Part shown: piece after piece, positions 53,180-64,000 of the stretch
Position numbering within the stretch: position 1 is the first letter of the stretch
How the letters are laid out: the number at the start of each line of letters is the position of its first letter
Source of the DNA: Tetrapyrgos nigripes
Taxonomy: Eukaryota; Basidiomycota; Agaricomycetes; Agaricales; Campanellaceae
Reading direction: 5' to 3'
Assembly: GCA_013368315.1 (NCBI GenBank)
Contig: JAACJM010000032.1
Span: forward strand, 372,001 to 436,000
Length of the DNA stretch: 64,000 nt
Made by a program: the position numbers and the translations under genes
The notes under the pieces: generated by a model
The model's database searches: none
What the model was told of the DNA's origin: nothing
The model's input: the letters and a program-made list of their open reading frames with translations, nothing else

Positions 53180-56100
53180 ATGCAGCCACGTACCAGAGGC
53201 GGACCTTCTCGGGGAGGGCCAGCAAGAGCAGAACGCGGTGGTGAGAGAGGCGGAAGGGGTGGTGGAAGAGGTTCAGGTGGAGGAAGAGGTGGAGACCGAG
53301 GTGGATGGCGAGGCGGAGACTCTCGAGGTGGGAGGGGTAGGGGAAGAGGCGAAGGTGGAAGAGGTCGTGGACGAGGTGAATTTGGAACTGCTTACCCTCC
53401 CCGAGAAGGTCCAGCTTTGGTCGGACGTGGCCCTTCTGCAGATCAAGGCATTCTGCAGAGTGGGTCGACTGTTTCTAATATAGCTGGTGCGTTAATACAT
53501 CCAGTGCCACGATAGTCCTTGAATTTTTCATCTGCATGACCTTGAAGGCCACGTACGCGCTGTGGGTATAAAGAGGCCTGGCTATGGTTCTGCTGGAACT
53601 AGGACCGTTGCCATTGTCAACGCTCTCGAAATGACTTTTCAGGATATGAATATTTATCATTATGATGGTGTGTGCATGATATGCCCTAGCTTCGTTGGTG
53701 CTGATAGCCAACATGCTGTTCATTATACAAGTTGGTGCGTATTTCACGTTCTGTCTGAGATTGTCTTGTTTGATGTGGATATGCCTGCGCAGCAACCAAA
53801 GACAAGAATTACCCGCAACGTTTGAATGTCCAGCTTTTGAAGACATTGCAGCATGACACTGCAGCGCAGATATTCCATCCCGCTGGCGCTTATGATGGAA
53901 AGAAAAACCTCTTTATGTCCCACAAGCTTGATCTTGGACCCAGTGACTCCGGAGAGGTGAGAACTAGCCTACGTTGTCTTTTGGCACTGCTAAAAAAGGT
54001 TCTCTTCAGTTTGATGTTGTACTCGCTCAGCCTGGCCAAAACCCTGATAAGTCTCCACCGGTATACAAGATAAAGGTTACCCTGGTGAGAGTGGTGAATA
54101 CGGCGTGCGTCTGTTTCTCAATGTTGCAATTCAGTATCTGACCAAACTATCTCAGTCTTCTGCATGGTTTTATCCAAGGAACCCAGACCCAGGACGAAAA
54201 TGTCCTGACCGCTTTGACTGTGAGCTTCTAGCAATCTTAGCTTCTCGCTTTCGTTTTCTCACTTCCCTACCAGGCCCTCAACGTGATCATCAGAGCCGAT
54301 CCCATAATGAGTCATCCTTTCAACACGCGCTCCTTCTTCCCGTTGGACGGCGAGCGACGACCTGTAGGCCTCGGTTTCGAGCTAGTGCGCGGGTATTTCC
54401 AGTCAGTCCGTCCCGCTATTGGCAAACTCCTCGTCAACGTGGACATCTCTACCGGCCTCTTCATCAAATCTGGCAGTCTCATAGACGTGGCTCTGGACTT
54501 TCTTAATCCTCGGGACCCTGATGTCAGTTGCTTATTGCCCGAAAACCTCGGTCCGCGAGGACGGGCGCTGCTCCAAAGGTTCTTGAGCGGCGTGCGCGTC
54601 CTGGTTGTACCGAGTAAGCGGGCGGTGACCATTAGCAGACTATCTCAAGTCGCTGCAAAGGATTTTGTTTTCACGCTTGGCGAGGGAGAAAAAATCACTG
54701 TCACTGAGTATTACCGGCGTCAGAACGAGCAGGTCAGATACCCTGGATTGCTTTGTATCCATGTATGTTTCTCTTTTCCTCCCTACATGCACACTTGGTC
54801 TCATCCTCAAAAAATTTTCAACAGAACTCAAAGGGAGCAGCATTTCCTTTTGAGAAATGCACTGTGATTCCTGGACAGCTTGCACGCAAACAGATCCCAT
54901 CAGAGCTAACCAAGGAGATGGTGAACTTTTCGAGGAAGAGGCCCGCGGAACGGATGCATAGCATACGTCAAGGTGTCTCTGTGAGCATTTTTTGACCTGA
55001 CTGTATGCATTTCTCTAAGTTACATTCTGCTTGTGCGTTATGCAGCTTCTGGCTTACGGCCAATCCGAGTATATCCGAAACTTCCGACTCTCCGTCAATT
55101 CTGGTCCCTTCCCGTCGGTTGAGGCCCGAGTGATTACTCCACCAACTCTGCAGTATGGTGAGGGAAGCAAACAGACGACAGTAGTGAGTAGGATCCTTCA
55201 TTTGTCTATCTGTTCGTATCTGATTTCCTTTCGATCTTTGTAGACCCCAGCCTTTGGGTCTTGGAATATGTCAGTATAATTATCTCCCGTTTCGCTCTCT
55301 TTATCACCGTCTAACATCATGTTGTCTAGGATTGACAAGAAATTCGTAAAACCAAAGGACATTCGTTCATGGGCTGTTTTGGTTTACGAATCTGAACGCC
55401 GAATGGGGAGAGAACCGATGAAAGGTGTGATTGACGGTTTTATGAAGGCTTGTCGTGCTGTGGGTGAGTATGCAAGCATTACACTTTCATCCTAATCCAA
55501 TTCCTTCTAATGACTACCAATCCTCCAGGTGCAACCGTCCATGTTTCCCCCGTCGTTCGCTGGGAGAATGGTCAGGGTAATACAGAGAAGGTAGGTGGTC
55601 CCGGTCAATTTTTAGCCTTTGTGCTACTTTGCTCGGTCTGGTTGCTGATTCAGTCTATTCTTTGTTCCATGTAGCAAATGAAAGACATTGTGCGAGACTG
55701 CAAGAACAAGTTGAAGTCAACCCCTGATTTAATCCTTGTCATTCTTCCTGATCATGGGAATGATATCTACCGGAAGGTCAAGCAGTGCGCATACTTGTCT
55801 TCATCTTTGGTTTCGATTACTGAGCAATTATTTCTCTGTATCAATGATGACTCAGTTACGGTGATTGTGTAGTACGTTCTCATCGCTCTTCCTTGGCCGT
55901 AAGACTGCATTTCTGATGTTTCGGTCAACATGTAGCTCGGTATCGCAACGCAATGTCTCAAGTCATTCAACTGTAATGGCGCAAGACCGCAATTTTGGGC
56001 CAAACGTGTGTTTGAAGTCAGTCTGAGATTTTTTTTTTTTTGGTTGGTTTCTGACATATATATCCACAGGACTAACGCCAAACTCGGTGGAGTCAACGTC

Positions 56101-57717
56101 GTTCCGACACCATCTTCAGCATCTGTCCTCGTCGATCCCCATAATCCTACTGTCATCATGGGTTAGGTTTTTTTCTTGTTTCTCTGAGTACTCGTCTCGG
56201 ATTGCTGGATGCTCATTCTAACTATCTTCCCTTGTCTTCGCGTCTGTAGGTGGGGATATAATTCACCCTCCTCCTGGTGGAGCACCGTCCACTCCCTCGT
56301 TCACTGCCGTTGTCGGTAATGTCGACGCGGACGTAGCCAAGTACATCGCTACATCCCGAGTTCAAGAAGGACGGTTGGAGATTATCAAGGATCTTTATGG
56401 GATGAGTAAGGTATGTATCCTCGCATGATGGTATTTCTTGTTTTGCGCCTGGGTATTCACAGAACTACTTGTCTATGCGAACAGGAAATTTTGCAACAGT
56501 ACAGAACTTACCGTGAAAAGGAGGAGAACCTTGGAGCAAATAGTCATCGTTCGGCTCCGAAGAGGATTATCTTTTTCAGAGGTATGTCATTGCGTCCCTG
56601 CCTAAAGAAAGCTTCTGCCTTTACTTCTACTTTTTGAGCTGTGCGCTGAACTGTCCGTGTAGATGGTGTGTCCGAAGGAGAGTTCGCCAAAGTCCGGGAT
56701 CAAGAGTTGGCAGTTCTCAAGCGTGAGTCTACTCTAGCATGGGGTGGGGGTTGGAGGAATGATTTTCGTCTGACCACTGTCATCTGTTTCCTCAAATAAA
56801 AAGGTGTCTGCAAAGATTTAGGCATTGACCCAAAGATCACTTTCATCATTGTTGGGAAGAGACATCACTATCGGTATGTACTTACACCTTAACCTGTTCA
56901 CTCTTCGCTGCTCCGCACTGTGATATATAAGATATCTAATCTGCCTTTTTTCCCATAACAGTTTCCAACCTGCCAATGACAGGACTGCAGACCGAAGTGG
57001 AAATCTCCCAGCGGGAACTGTGATTGACCAAGGAATCACTCATCCTGTCGAGTTTGATTTTTATTTGCAGGTGCGTAACGGCCTCCCTCAGAAAGTCTTG
57101 TTTTGGCCTAACTACTACTAACTAGTCTCATGCTGGCATCATTGGCACAAGCCGTTCAGCTCATTACACCGTGAGTCGTTGCTGCCTGCTACAGTATATG
57201 TAAAGGTATCATGTAGCTGATATTATGGTTCATAGGTGCTTTACGACGAGAACGAGTTCAAGTGAGCTTTGATCTTACCTTTTCCTTCTTCCAAAACCTT
57301 GTTTCTGACCAGTTTGCGTGTAGTGCGGATGCTCTGCAATCTTTATGCTACACCCTTTGTCACGTCTACGCCAGGTGCACCCGTTCGGTTTCCATTCCCG
57401 CTCCCGTGTATTGTGAGTGACGATGTTTTATCTGTTCTGTTTGTCTATACTTTTCTCATTCCATCTCACACCATTCCACATACGACACCAGACGCCGACA
57501 TCGTTTGCTCTCGTGCAAGGAACCACTTTGACCCCTCCATCGGTGACTTTTCAGATACCGCCACGGACGATAGTAGAGGATCAAGGGGTCGGGATTTGGA
57601 GAGCTATGAGAAGGCGTATAAGCAGGTGGCAGGTTCGATTGCGCAGACCATGTATTTCATGGTGAGTATGATCGAATCCGAATTCTTTGCTAATCGCTGA
57701 TTCCCAATCTCCAGTAA
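53180..57717 (+). CDS. Argonaute (small-RNA-guided silencing protein), one apparent frameshift
   Basis: Start ATG 53180 ([13 protein letters not shown]); about 20 exons. Order: an RGG-rich tail of about 75 residues; N domain ([59 protein letters not shown]); linker and PAZ ([53 protein letters not shown]); MID ([57 protein letters not shown]); PIWI ([76 protein letters not shown]). The catalytic set is Asp, Glu, Asp and Asp, as in other fungal Argonautes. It ends TMYFM at TAA 57715-57717, formed after the last intron. One extra base near 56002-56004 breaks the frame between QFWA and NVCLK. It would bind small RNAs and slice or silence transposon and viral transcripts. Confidence 0.93.
55856..55871 (+). 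other. 16-nt microexon of the Argonaute gene
   Basis: Joining ...KVKCA (ends 55784) to this 16-nt exon and on to CTCGGTATCGCA near 55936 gives KHYGDCVLGIATQC, the conserved MID-domain stretch. Without it the family motif cannot be formed. Flanks are CTCAG before and GTACGT after. Confidence 0.75.
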
Positions 57718-58097
57718 ATTTTCCCGAGTATGGATAGACCACGATCAACTGTAACGGTTCTTTTGGGACTGTCTGATGCTTCATTCCTTCGTATGCTTGC
57801 TTTGCTTGGCCTCAAATTTGTTGCTTCATCTTCATATATAAACAATCCATGCTATTCATTATCTGTGATGATGACCTGAATATACTTGTACATGTGTTAA
57901 CTCTTGCCATTGTTGATATGAAGGACGCTGTGTAGTGCTTGTGCTTTGTAGATACGTAGTACTAGTCTATCTTAATATTTCTGCACCAAAAGATCCAGAC
58001 GCGCCTCGCTTGACACATGTGATTAGCTGCCAAATTTTGCTCCGTCAATCCGGATCTGAATTTGTTTCATCCTTTGACCACTACCTTCACTATCATA
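57718..58097. other. Intergenic region between Argonaute and COA1
   Basis: No gene; 3' end of Argonaute and promoter of COA1, both on the plus strand. AT-rich with no further features. Confidence 0.4.
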
Positions 58098-59036
58098 ATG
58101 TCTGCAGCAATACGGAGAGGAATGACTCCTCTTTTCTCTGGACTATCACATCCTAATGTCTCTACCAAACTTCTAACCAAGTTTCCCAGAAATTTCTCAA
58201 CAAATATCTCTACCAAACCCCGCGATTTTACTCCTCGCCATAGTCCATCTCTAATGGTATCTCGAGCATATGGTATGAGGCCTCCACCCCCGTCAACTGA
58301 AGCACCATCTACGACGGTGTATACCGGGCCTTCGCAACCCAAACCTTACCATATAAACCATCCGATGCCTAGGCGGAGAAGAGACTTGCCTGCAATGCCA
58401 GTGCGTTTTCTTTGACATCTTTTTACAAACTAGAATTAATCTCCTTTGTTACTATAGCGCCGCTGGCCTTTCATCCTGGCCTTTACTCTCGTCGGTCTTG
58501 CAGGTTGGGGCATCTTCCTGACCTTCGTCACCAATCAAGAAAAGATTTCCTCTTCGGTGCTTAAATCTATCATGCGTTCAGTACGACATGACGAGAAGCT
58601 TAGAGAAGTTTTGGGTGAAGCCATTAGACCTCAGCCGGAGTGGTGGTTGAATGGGGATCCGAGGATTAAAGGGACGATTAGTACGATGCAAGGGAAGGTG
58701 GACGTTAGTCTTAGGATTAAAGGCAGTAAAGGTGCGTTTTTGGTTCTCTTTTCATATCATTCCGTGTCATTTTAGTCGGGTTTCAGGGTACTGACTACTA
58801 TACCGTATCTTTTATCTTGCAGGAGCGGGAACACTCTACTTCACCAGCATCCGTCGAGAAAAGGGGCTTCCGTTTACCATTTGTGCGTATTTTGGCTTCT
58901 TCCCTTCTCTCCGGCCGAGCCCCTTTCTCATGACGTTCCGCACCTTTTTTTTTTTCACAACGGTTTGTATTTAGTACGTTTCAAAGTAATCGCAGACGAC
59001 GGCCAGGTTGTAGAGATTGAATCGGAAGGATTATAG
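58098..59036 (+). CDS. COA1: Cytochrome c oxidase assembly factor 1 (COA1-like), mitochondrial
   Basis: Four exons: 58098-58400, 58458-58731, 58823-58882 and 58975-59036 (stop TAG), about 232 residues. The first 100 residues are basic and Ser/Thr/Pro-rich with almost no acidic residues (MSAAIRRGMTPLFSGLSHPN), as in a mitochondrial presequence. One membrane segment follows (WPFILAFTLVGLAGWGIFLT). The COA1 core comes next: SSSVLKSIMRSVRHDEKLRE-VLGEAI, WWLNGDPRIKGTISTMQGKV, DVSLRIKGSKGAGTLYFTSI, ending VIADDGQVVEIESEG. The I-x-G-x6-G-x-V-x-x-S-x-x-I-K-G spacing is the family signature. In yeast Coa1 sits in the inner membrane and joins Mss51 and Shy1 in building Cox1. Normal length, no defects. 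Confidence 0.85.
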
Positions 59037-59934
59037 ACGTGCAGGCTTAGGCAGGCTTATAGATGTGCAGACTTAGGCAAGCTCGAGAACCCGGATGCAG
59101 AAGTCGGTACTCGCCGACTCGGAAGTTGAGCTTGTGATTTTGCTACTGTTTTGGATGGGAGACGGAGCGGAAGACGGAGTTTGGATGAGTGGAAGTGGAG
59201 CCGGATCTGGAGCTCTTGAGCAACGAGCTGTTGCAGTCCTGATTCTGGTTCTCTTTCATCATATGGGGTATCATGTTGCTCGTGTCGTGTCCATTTCCGT
59301 CTTTACCTCTTTTCGTCTCTCGACGATCTTTGTGGTCTTGTCTTCGTAATACCACCGACTCCAAGTCTCCAACAAGTCTCTTCCTGTCCCTGTCCCTGTC
59401 TCCGGATTCTAATTTCTTAGATCCCTTCTTTTCTACTTTTATCGTGTCAACGTCGACCATGTCTTCTCTCATCACCGTCATGCCGAGTACTCTCTGTCCC
59501 ACTCCTATAAAGCTAAAACCTTAGTACAACTCTATCAATCTACTCTCAGGCCCTCTCTACACTCCACTCAGGTCCTGTTTCCCTCGGACTCCATTCCTTC
59601 GTCAACATAGACCTAGTAATCCAAACCATCTCGCATCTTCTTGGACCGCCTTTCAATTTCTACTGCATACTACATCATCCCCGTATACCATGACTTCTTC
59701 CCCCATCATGCATCATGACTACGACTCCGCTTTGTTACTCTACTTACTGATACCGCTTGTCTGTATTGTACAGTACTCTACTCATCCTCTCTAAACCCAT
59801 TTGACTACTCAATTTCATAGGAAGCAATGGATGCCAACTGCACCGTCTAACGACCATTAAAGAACCAACTAACCCTGTGTACTGGTACATCTATCGCCAT
59901 CTGTCTCTGCAAAAGCAAAATTGTACAGGAATCG
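59037..59934. other. Intergenic region between convergent COA1 and F-box genes
   Basis: Pyrimidine-rich DNA with no conserved frame. A direct repeat of GTGCAGGCTTAGGCAGGCTT / GTGCAGACTTAGGCAAGCTC type lies at about 59040-59085. The open frames on both strands here are compositional. Confidence 0.4.
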
Positions 59935-61619
59935 TTAGTCCAGCGAGAACGAGAAATGAACAGCAAGTACAGTGCGCACCTCTTTGATCATTACTTCAGT
60001 CTTCAAGATTCCTCTCTTGTTCATCAGACAAAGTCTCTCCTTCAACTTGTCCACGACATGGTCTTGGGAGAGAGGAGGAGCTGGCGCCTGAGTATTAGTA
60101 CTACTAGTGACATCTTCATGGCCCTGGCCCAGGTCTTCACTAGTAGTAGGATCAGGGAACCTTTGAACGATCCTAAACTCCCGCAAGTACGGAAACCTGG
60201 CTTTGGAAGAAAAGTGCTCATCGAGCATTTTCCAGGCCTCGTTGTCGATGTCGATGTACATGTCTGAGTTGCAGCCGAACTGAAACTCCGAGCTTGTACT
60301 AGTACTAGTAGTCGCTCCAGCACCATCTCCAGCACCATCTCCATGGTGGTCGATATCCAGCGTGAGTCTCTCTATGAGAGAGGACTGGGAGGACTGAGAA
60401 GAGCCTAGGCCTGACCCTGAGAATGGCAATGTTCTCAAAGACTTGGCGATGAAGAGCAAATAACTCGAATTCGGGGCGTCCAAGCTACCGTTTACTCTCC
60501 ACTCACGAAGTCGGTCGTGATCAATTGAACGGTTCCATACAAGTCTTTTGAGGGCGGTGCATCCCTTAAGGCTGAGGATAGTATCGGCGTACAAGTAGCC
60601 TGCTCGTGATTATTGGCAATGTCAGACGTATGATACCAGCTTATAGTGGACTGAGGACAGTACTCACTCATCGATCCCCTATCAAAGTTCAAAGTGAGGT
60701 ACTGCACAGATTTCCCATACGTGTTGAGGAATCCTTGGAGACTTGATTCCAACCACGGGCGGTGGTGAGTCATTGGAACTATGGGCGGCGTCAGGTAAAG
60801 AGTCTGCAGCTGAGATACGTTGACGAAAGGCACTGCTGAAAGAGCCCGAAATACACGGTCACTTGAAAAGGTAGTCGTTAGACCCACTAGGTCCAGCTCA
60901 TGGCTACGAGATTCTGGACCTAGGTCGACCTCGCTCCGTGTCCCTGTCCCTGTCCGTTCCTGAGACTGTCGAAAACTAAACTCCGTCTTTCTGTGGTTCT
61001 CTATCCCGACTCGAAGTTTAGGGTGACGACATGGAACAGAGGCGAAGAATACCGAAATCAAGTCGCATACGTCCAAATCAGTATTCCTGAAGATGACATC
61101 GTGTTCCACTCGAATATACTGTAGATCCGGTTTCTGAAGCAGGGAGACCAATGAGGACTTCCAGTCGTCCTGGAGAGTCACTGCTATCGTTTCATCAGCC
61201 CGAAAGTCTCGAATAGATTCGATGAATGTAACAGGAATGGTAATTTCTTCGATATTTCCCAAAAGCTGGGATACGCGGGGGAAGACTGGGTATGGCTGCC
61301 CCAAGTCGTCTGGATCCAGCCGGCCGTATCCTTCGCCCCAATTGTAAAAGCTCTTGACTCGGAGGTGTTTGACCAGACACACGAGGTGGTTATGGGATGG
61401 TTCCTCAAAGAAGGAGAGAAAAGCGTTGCCTATATGGTCTAGACCCTTGATGGATCCTTCTGGTCGTAAGGTGACTTCGTGGAAGAGATGTTTTTGAGCA
61501 GGGTAGATGAGTCTGCGGTTAATCGTGGAGCAGACTTTGAGAGCAGTGGGATCGTGAGCTAAGTTGTCGACGATGTGTTCTATGAGCTCGTTGGGAAGGG
61601 AGAGTAAGGAGACACCCAT
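59935..61619 (-). CDS. F-box protein
   Basis: Start ATG 61619 (MGVSLLSLPNELIEHIVDNL), stop at 59935. One intron (60667 to about 60602) joins FDRGSM to SYLYADTILSLKG; about 538 residues. The F-box is at the N terminus: LPNELIEHIVDNLAHDPTAL with KVCSTINRRLIYPAQKHLFH, the standard Agaricomycete form. The remainder has leucine-rich strands typical of these proteins (LVCLVKHLRVKSF, LQTLYLTPPIVPM, VQYLTLNFDRG, LKRLVWNRS, YLREFRIVQRF). It would bind Skp1 and present a substrate to the SCF ubiquitin ligase; substrate unknown. The low-complexity GDGAGDGAGATTSTSTSS stretch near residue 430 is a small expansion in an otherwise ordinary gene. Confidence 0.85.
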
Positions 61620-61769
61620 TGCCTGTCAATGGATGAAGGAAACGGAAGTCGAGGTACACATTTACACATGCGCATGCAGCAGCCAGATGAATATCTTTTT
61701 ATAGCATGATATTCGTCAGCTGTTCATCTGTCAAAATAGCTGTCTAGTAGTAATACTAGTACGAGTAGA

Positions 61770-62466
61770 GGACCCCGGATAATAACCCGGATCCAAAATT
61801 TGGCAATTTGGCCACTTTTTGTCTGAACCATTTTGCAGCCCGTTCTCGAAGATTTTTTGTCCAAATCTGGATCTGGCTCCTCCAGGCTCCCAGATCCAAA
61901 TTTTTGTCCGAACTAGGAGCAAAAAATCAAGTTAGAGAGTATGTATGTACATGGACAGTTTCAGTTTTTCACAAATCCAGTGCGCAAGAGCAAATCGACG
62001 ACATGAAAGGGTGGATTTTGGTAAACTTTTCCTTTGTCGAACCATTCACTGCGTTGGAAAACAGCCTGTTTAGTGAGGTCGTCAATGGAGAGCAGCATGA
62101 TAGCAAGTCCTTGAGCAAGAAGGTAGTAGAAGGTAAAGTTCTGTGTTGAAGAAAATGTATCTAATGTACAATTAGTATCTATCCCTACTATCTACGCCCT
62201 TGTTCTCGAATATCTAATATAAGACCTATTAAGGAAACCAATGAAACGAAATCGGCATATGTGCGGAAAGGTCGGTGGGGTAGGGAGTCGGGGACACTGC
62301 AGGGTGAAGTTCAGCACATGGTGAGGCCTATTGTGTCCAAACTTGGGTTCGGCTTCCGCCTGCGGCGGGCCAGTTCTAGTGTCCAAACTGGATCCGGCTT
62401 TTTGACCTTTCGAGCCCACTTTTTGTCCAAACTGGGAACCGGGATCATCACCTATTATCTGGGTCC
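61770..62466. mobile_element. Non-coding 0.7-kb element with inverted ends and repeated TGTCCAAA motifs
   Basis: The left end GGACCCCGGATAATA and the complement of the right end, GGACCCAGATAATA, match in inverted orientation. Near both ends the same phrase CCACTTTTTGTC occurs in direct orientation (61812-61823 and 62416-62427). Inside, a TTGTCC(A/G)AA-CTGGATCCGG type motif recurs at least five times (near 61855, 61905, 62334, 62380 and 62420). No protein is encoded. No clear target duplication. Likely a MITE or another non-autonomous repeat. Confidence 0.5.
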
Positions 62467-63013
62467 TATGCATAGTCATACAACCCGTTGCAGGAATCAA
62501 TCAAGAATGTTGCGGAACGATCACATCGGAATTGACGCGAACGGAAAAACCTTGTAATTGTAAAACCCCAAGCATTCAAAATGTACAACAAACAACAACA
62601 GATATACAGAGCACTAGTAGCAGGTAATGCATAGACTAAAAACGAGGTAGCTAAGGTGGGTGAGTAGGTAAGTAGATAGTGGATAGGGATAAAGATAGGT
62701 ATATGGCAGCATACAGTAACGTTAAGAATAACAATGATCATGAACAAGAACATCATGAGTATCTGTACACACAACAGCAAAACAGAAACAGAAAAGAGAA
62801 TAGAGAATAGAAAGAGATAGTTGTTTGTCAGTATGTAAGCATAAGGATAGGATAAAATGTCCACCACAGTACAGTCCAGTCCAGCCCAGCCGCCAGAGTC
62901 CTTGTTGTTCTTCCTTCTTTCCTTGGATCTTGTCTCCGTCTCCGTCTTCATTTGGCTTTGCCGACCTACGTTGTATTGCCAATTGGTTTGCTGAAAATCT
63001 CCCCTCAATCAAC
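62467..63013. other. 3' flank of the ING gene, no separate gene supported
   Basis: Open frames on both strands are long but have no family motif. This is probably 3' UTR and spacer of the minus-strand gene to the right. Confidence 0.35.
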
Positions 63014-64000
63014 TCACTTCTTCCTCCCCTTCCTCGACGAACTCGACTTGTTCGCACTCGCCTGAGCTTGAGTCTGAGCAGAAGCACTAGCCGCCAAAGG
63101 AACAGCAGCCACACCACCAGTACTTCGAACTTTGGGTTCGCAGATTTGACAGTACCATTTGTCAGGCAAAGGTTTGCTCAGACCCACGCACGTAAGGTGG
63201 AACCATTCGTATGGACATTCGGTATCATTGTCGCAGGCAATCATCTGTACGAGGTTGACAGTCAGTGCAAGACCAAACATAGAACGAACAATGAAAAAGA
63301 AACACTCACATCCCCAAAACTCTTCCTCTGACAGATACAGTACAACGTTTCATCATCTCCATCCTCCTCATCCTCAGCCTCTCCATCCAACTCACCCTCT
63401 CCTCCATCCAAATCTGCATCTGCATCCGCATCCAAATCCGCATCTGCATCTGCGTCTCCATCATCATCATCGCCTTCTGCGTCTTCGTCGTGCAAGTCGA
63501 GGAGCTTGTTGTGTCCGTGTCCATGGCCATGAGTGGCTCTTCCGGCGCGTACACCTGAACCACCGGTGGTAGTTGGGGTAGAGGGTGGAGGGTGAACTTG
63601 ACGAGAGAGTCGGGAGCGGGTGTGGGCAGGAGCGGATTTGATGGTTGAGGCGGGAGAACCGGAACGGGAATGAGTTGCTGTAGCTGGGAGTTTGATGGAA
63701 GGTGAGGAGACGGTCGACGCAAGACGGCGTTCTGCAAGAGGAAAAGAAAAAAAGGTTAGTGGGGTTGTTGATTGGAGCAATTGAGGCAAAGGTCGAAGGA
63801 AGGCGGATAAAAGACGCAAGAGAAAGTAAGGCAAAAACGAGGTGAGATGAAGGCGGTCCAGAGAGAAGGATAGAGAAAAGGAAGGTTGAAGATGTGCTGG
63901 AGTGATGATTGCCCCAAAAAAAAATAATAAAAACTTGAAGATAGATGAAGTGGTGACGGTGGTGTTGGGTGTTGAATGAGAATGATAAAAAGATAAGAGA
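63014..64000 (-). CDS. ING-family PHD-finger protein, N terminus beyond the right edge
   Basis: Two exons are clear: about 63731-63313 and 63244-63014 (stop), joined at KSFGD-MIACDN (intron GTGAGTG...TACAG). The PHD finger reads LYCICQRKSFGD, MIACDNDTECPYEWFHLTCV, GLSKPLPDKWYCQICEPKVR, the C4HC3 arrang­ement of ING/Yng/Pho23 proteins that reads trimethylated H3K4 for histone acetyltransferase or deacetylase complexes. One residue (Thr) is added in CDNDTECPYEWFH compared with the usual CDND-x-CPYEWFH form. Before it are a Ser/Thr/Pro-rich linker and a 45-residue acidic run of Asp-Ala and Glu-Gly repeats. A Ser/Ala/Lys tail ends SSSSRKGRKK, a basic end like the phosphoinositide-binding tail of ING1/2. 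The N-terminal ING helical domain should lie past 64000. Confidence 0.8.

Noticed and set aside
62466..63008. 180-codon minus-strand frame 3' of the ING gene
   Set aside because: Hydrophobic, low-complexity translation in AT-rich spacer, with no conserved motif or splice link.
1..64000. CRISPR arrays, bacterial operons or phage genes
   Set aside because: No spaced direct repeats of CRISPR type; introns and families throughout are fungal.

Overview
The window comes from the genome of a filamentous basidiomycete, most likely an Agaricomycete. Genes carry many short (about 50-60 nt) GT-AG introns. The gene families fit: DUF6533 and DUF6534 multi-pass membrane proteins, a fungal-type Argonaute with an arginine-glycine rich N terminus, F-box proteins, and a chromodomain Ty3/gypsy retrotransposon.

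Left third (1-21 kb) is repeat-rich. A partial Gly/Pro-rich gene at the left edge has its first coding bases tandemly duplicated. A Ty3/gypsy chromovirus-type element fills 3796-13841 on the minus strand, with LTRs, a perfect 5-bp target duplication (CTCAG), a polypurine tract, a self-priming type primer site, gag, protease, RT, RNase H, integrase, chromodomain and two extra acidic ORFs. Almost every stop in it is TGA where an Arg CGA codon is expected, and most LTR differences lie at CpG, so it looks decayed by CpG deamination. A second 2.3-kb element interrupts its RNase H. A PIF/Harbinger element (14980-17973) follows, with clear TIRs, an intact-looking Myb-like gene and a transposase with two in-frame stops. 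Next come a fragment of a HEL2/ZNF598-like E3 ligase and a DUF6533 membrane-protein gene.

Middle (22-43 kb) is a normal gene-bearing region: a hypothetical protein with a twin MCB-like promoter motif, a medium-chain zinc-type dehydrogenase, an atypical SDR, an MFS transporter of the allantoate-permease type, an acidic zinc-ribbon protein, a GNAT acetyltransferase, a C2H2-like zinc-finger protein, an arrestin-like protein and two tandem paralogues of an unrecognised family.

Right third (43-64 kb): a decayed DUF6534 gene, a Ser/Pro-rich protein ending in a CaaX-like tetrapeptide, an apparently intact DUF6534 gene with two consecutive microexons and a long inverted repeat in an enlarged intron, an Argonaute gene with DEDD catalytic residues but one apparent +1 frameshift, COA1 (cytochrome oxidase assembly), an F-box protein, a 0.7-kb non-coding repeat, and the PHD-finger end of an ING-family gene cut by the right edge.

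The themes that tie the window together are genome defence (Argonaute; CpG decay of a retroelement) and local turnover of membrane-protein families. I see no operon-like organisation and no sign of a bacterial, organellar or viral origin. All gene models were read by eye from conserved motifs and splice consensus; exon edges are proposals.
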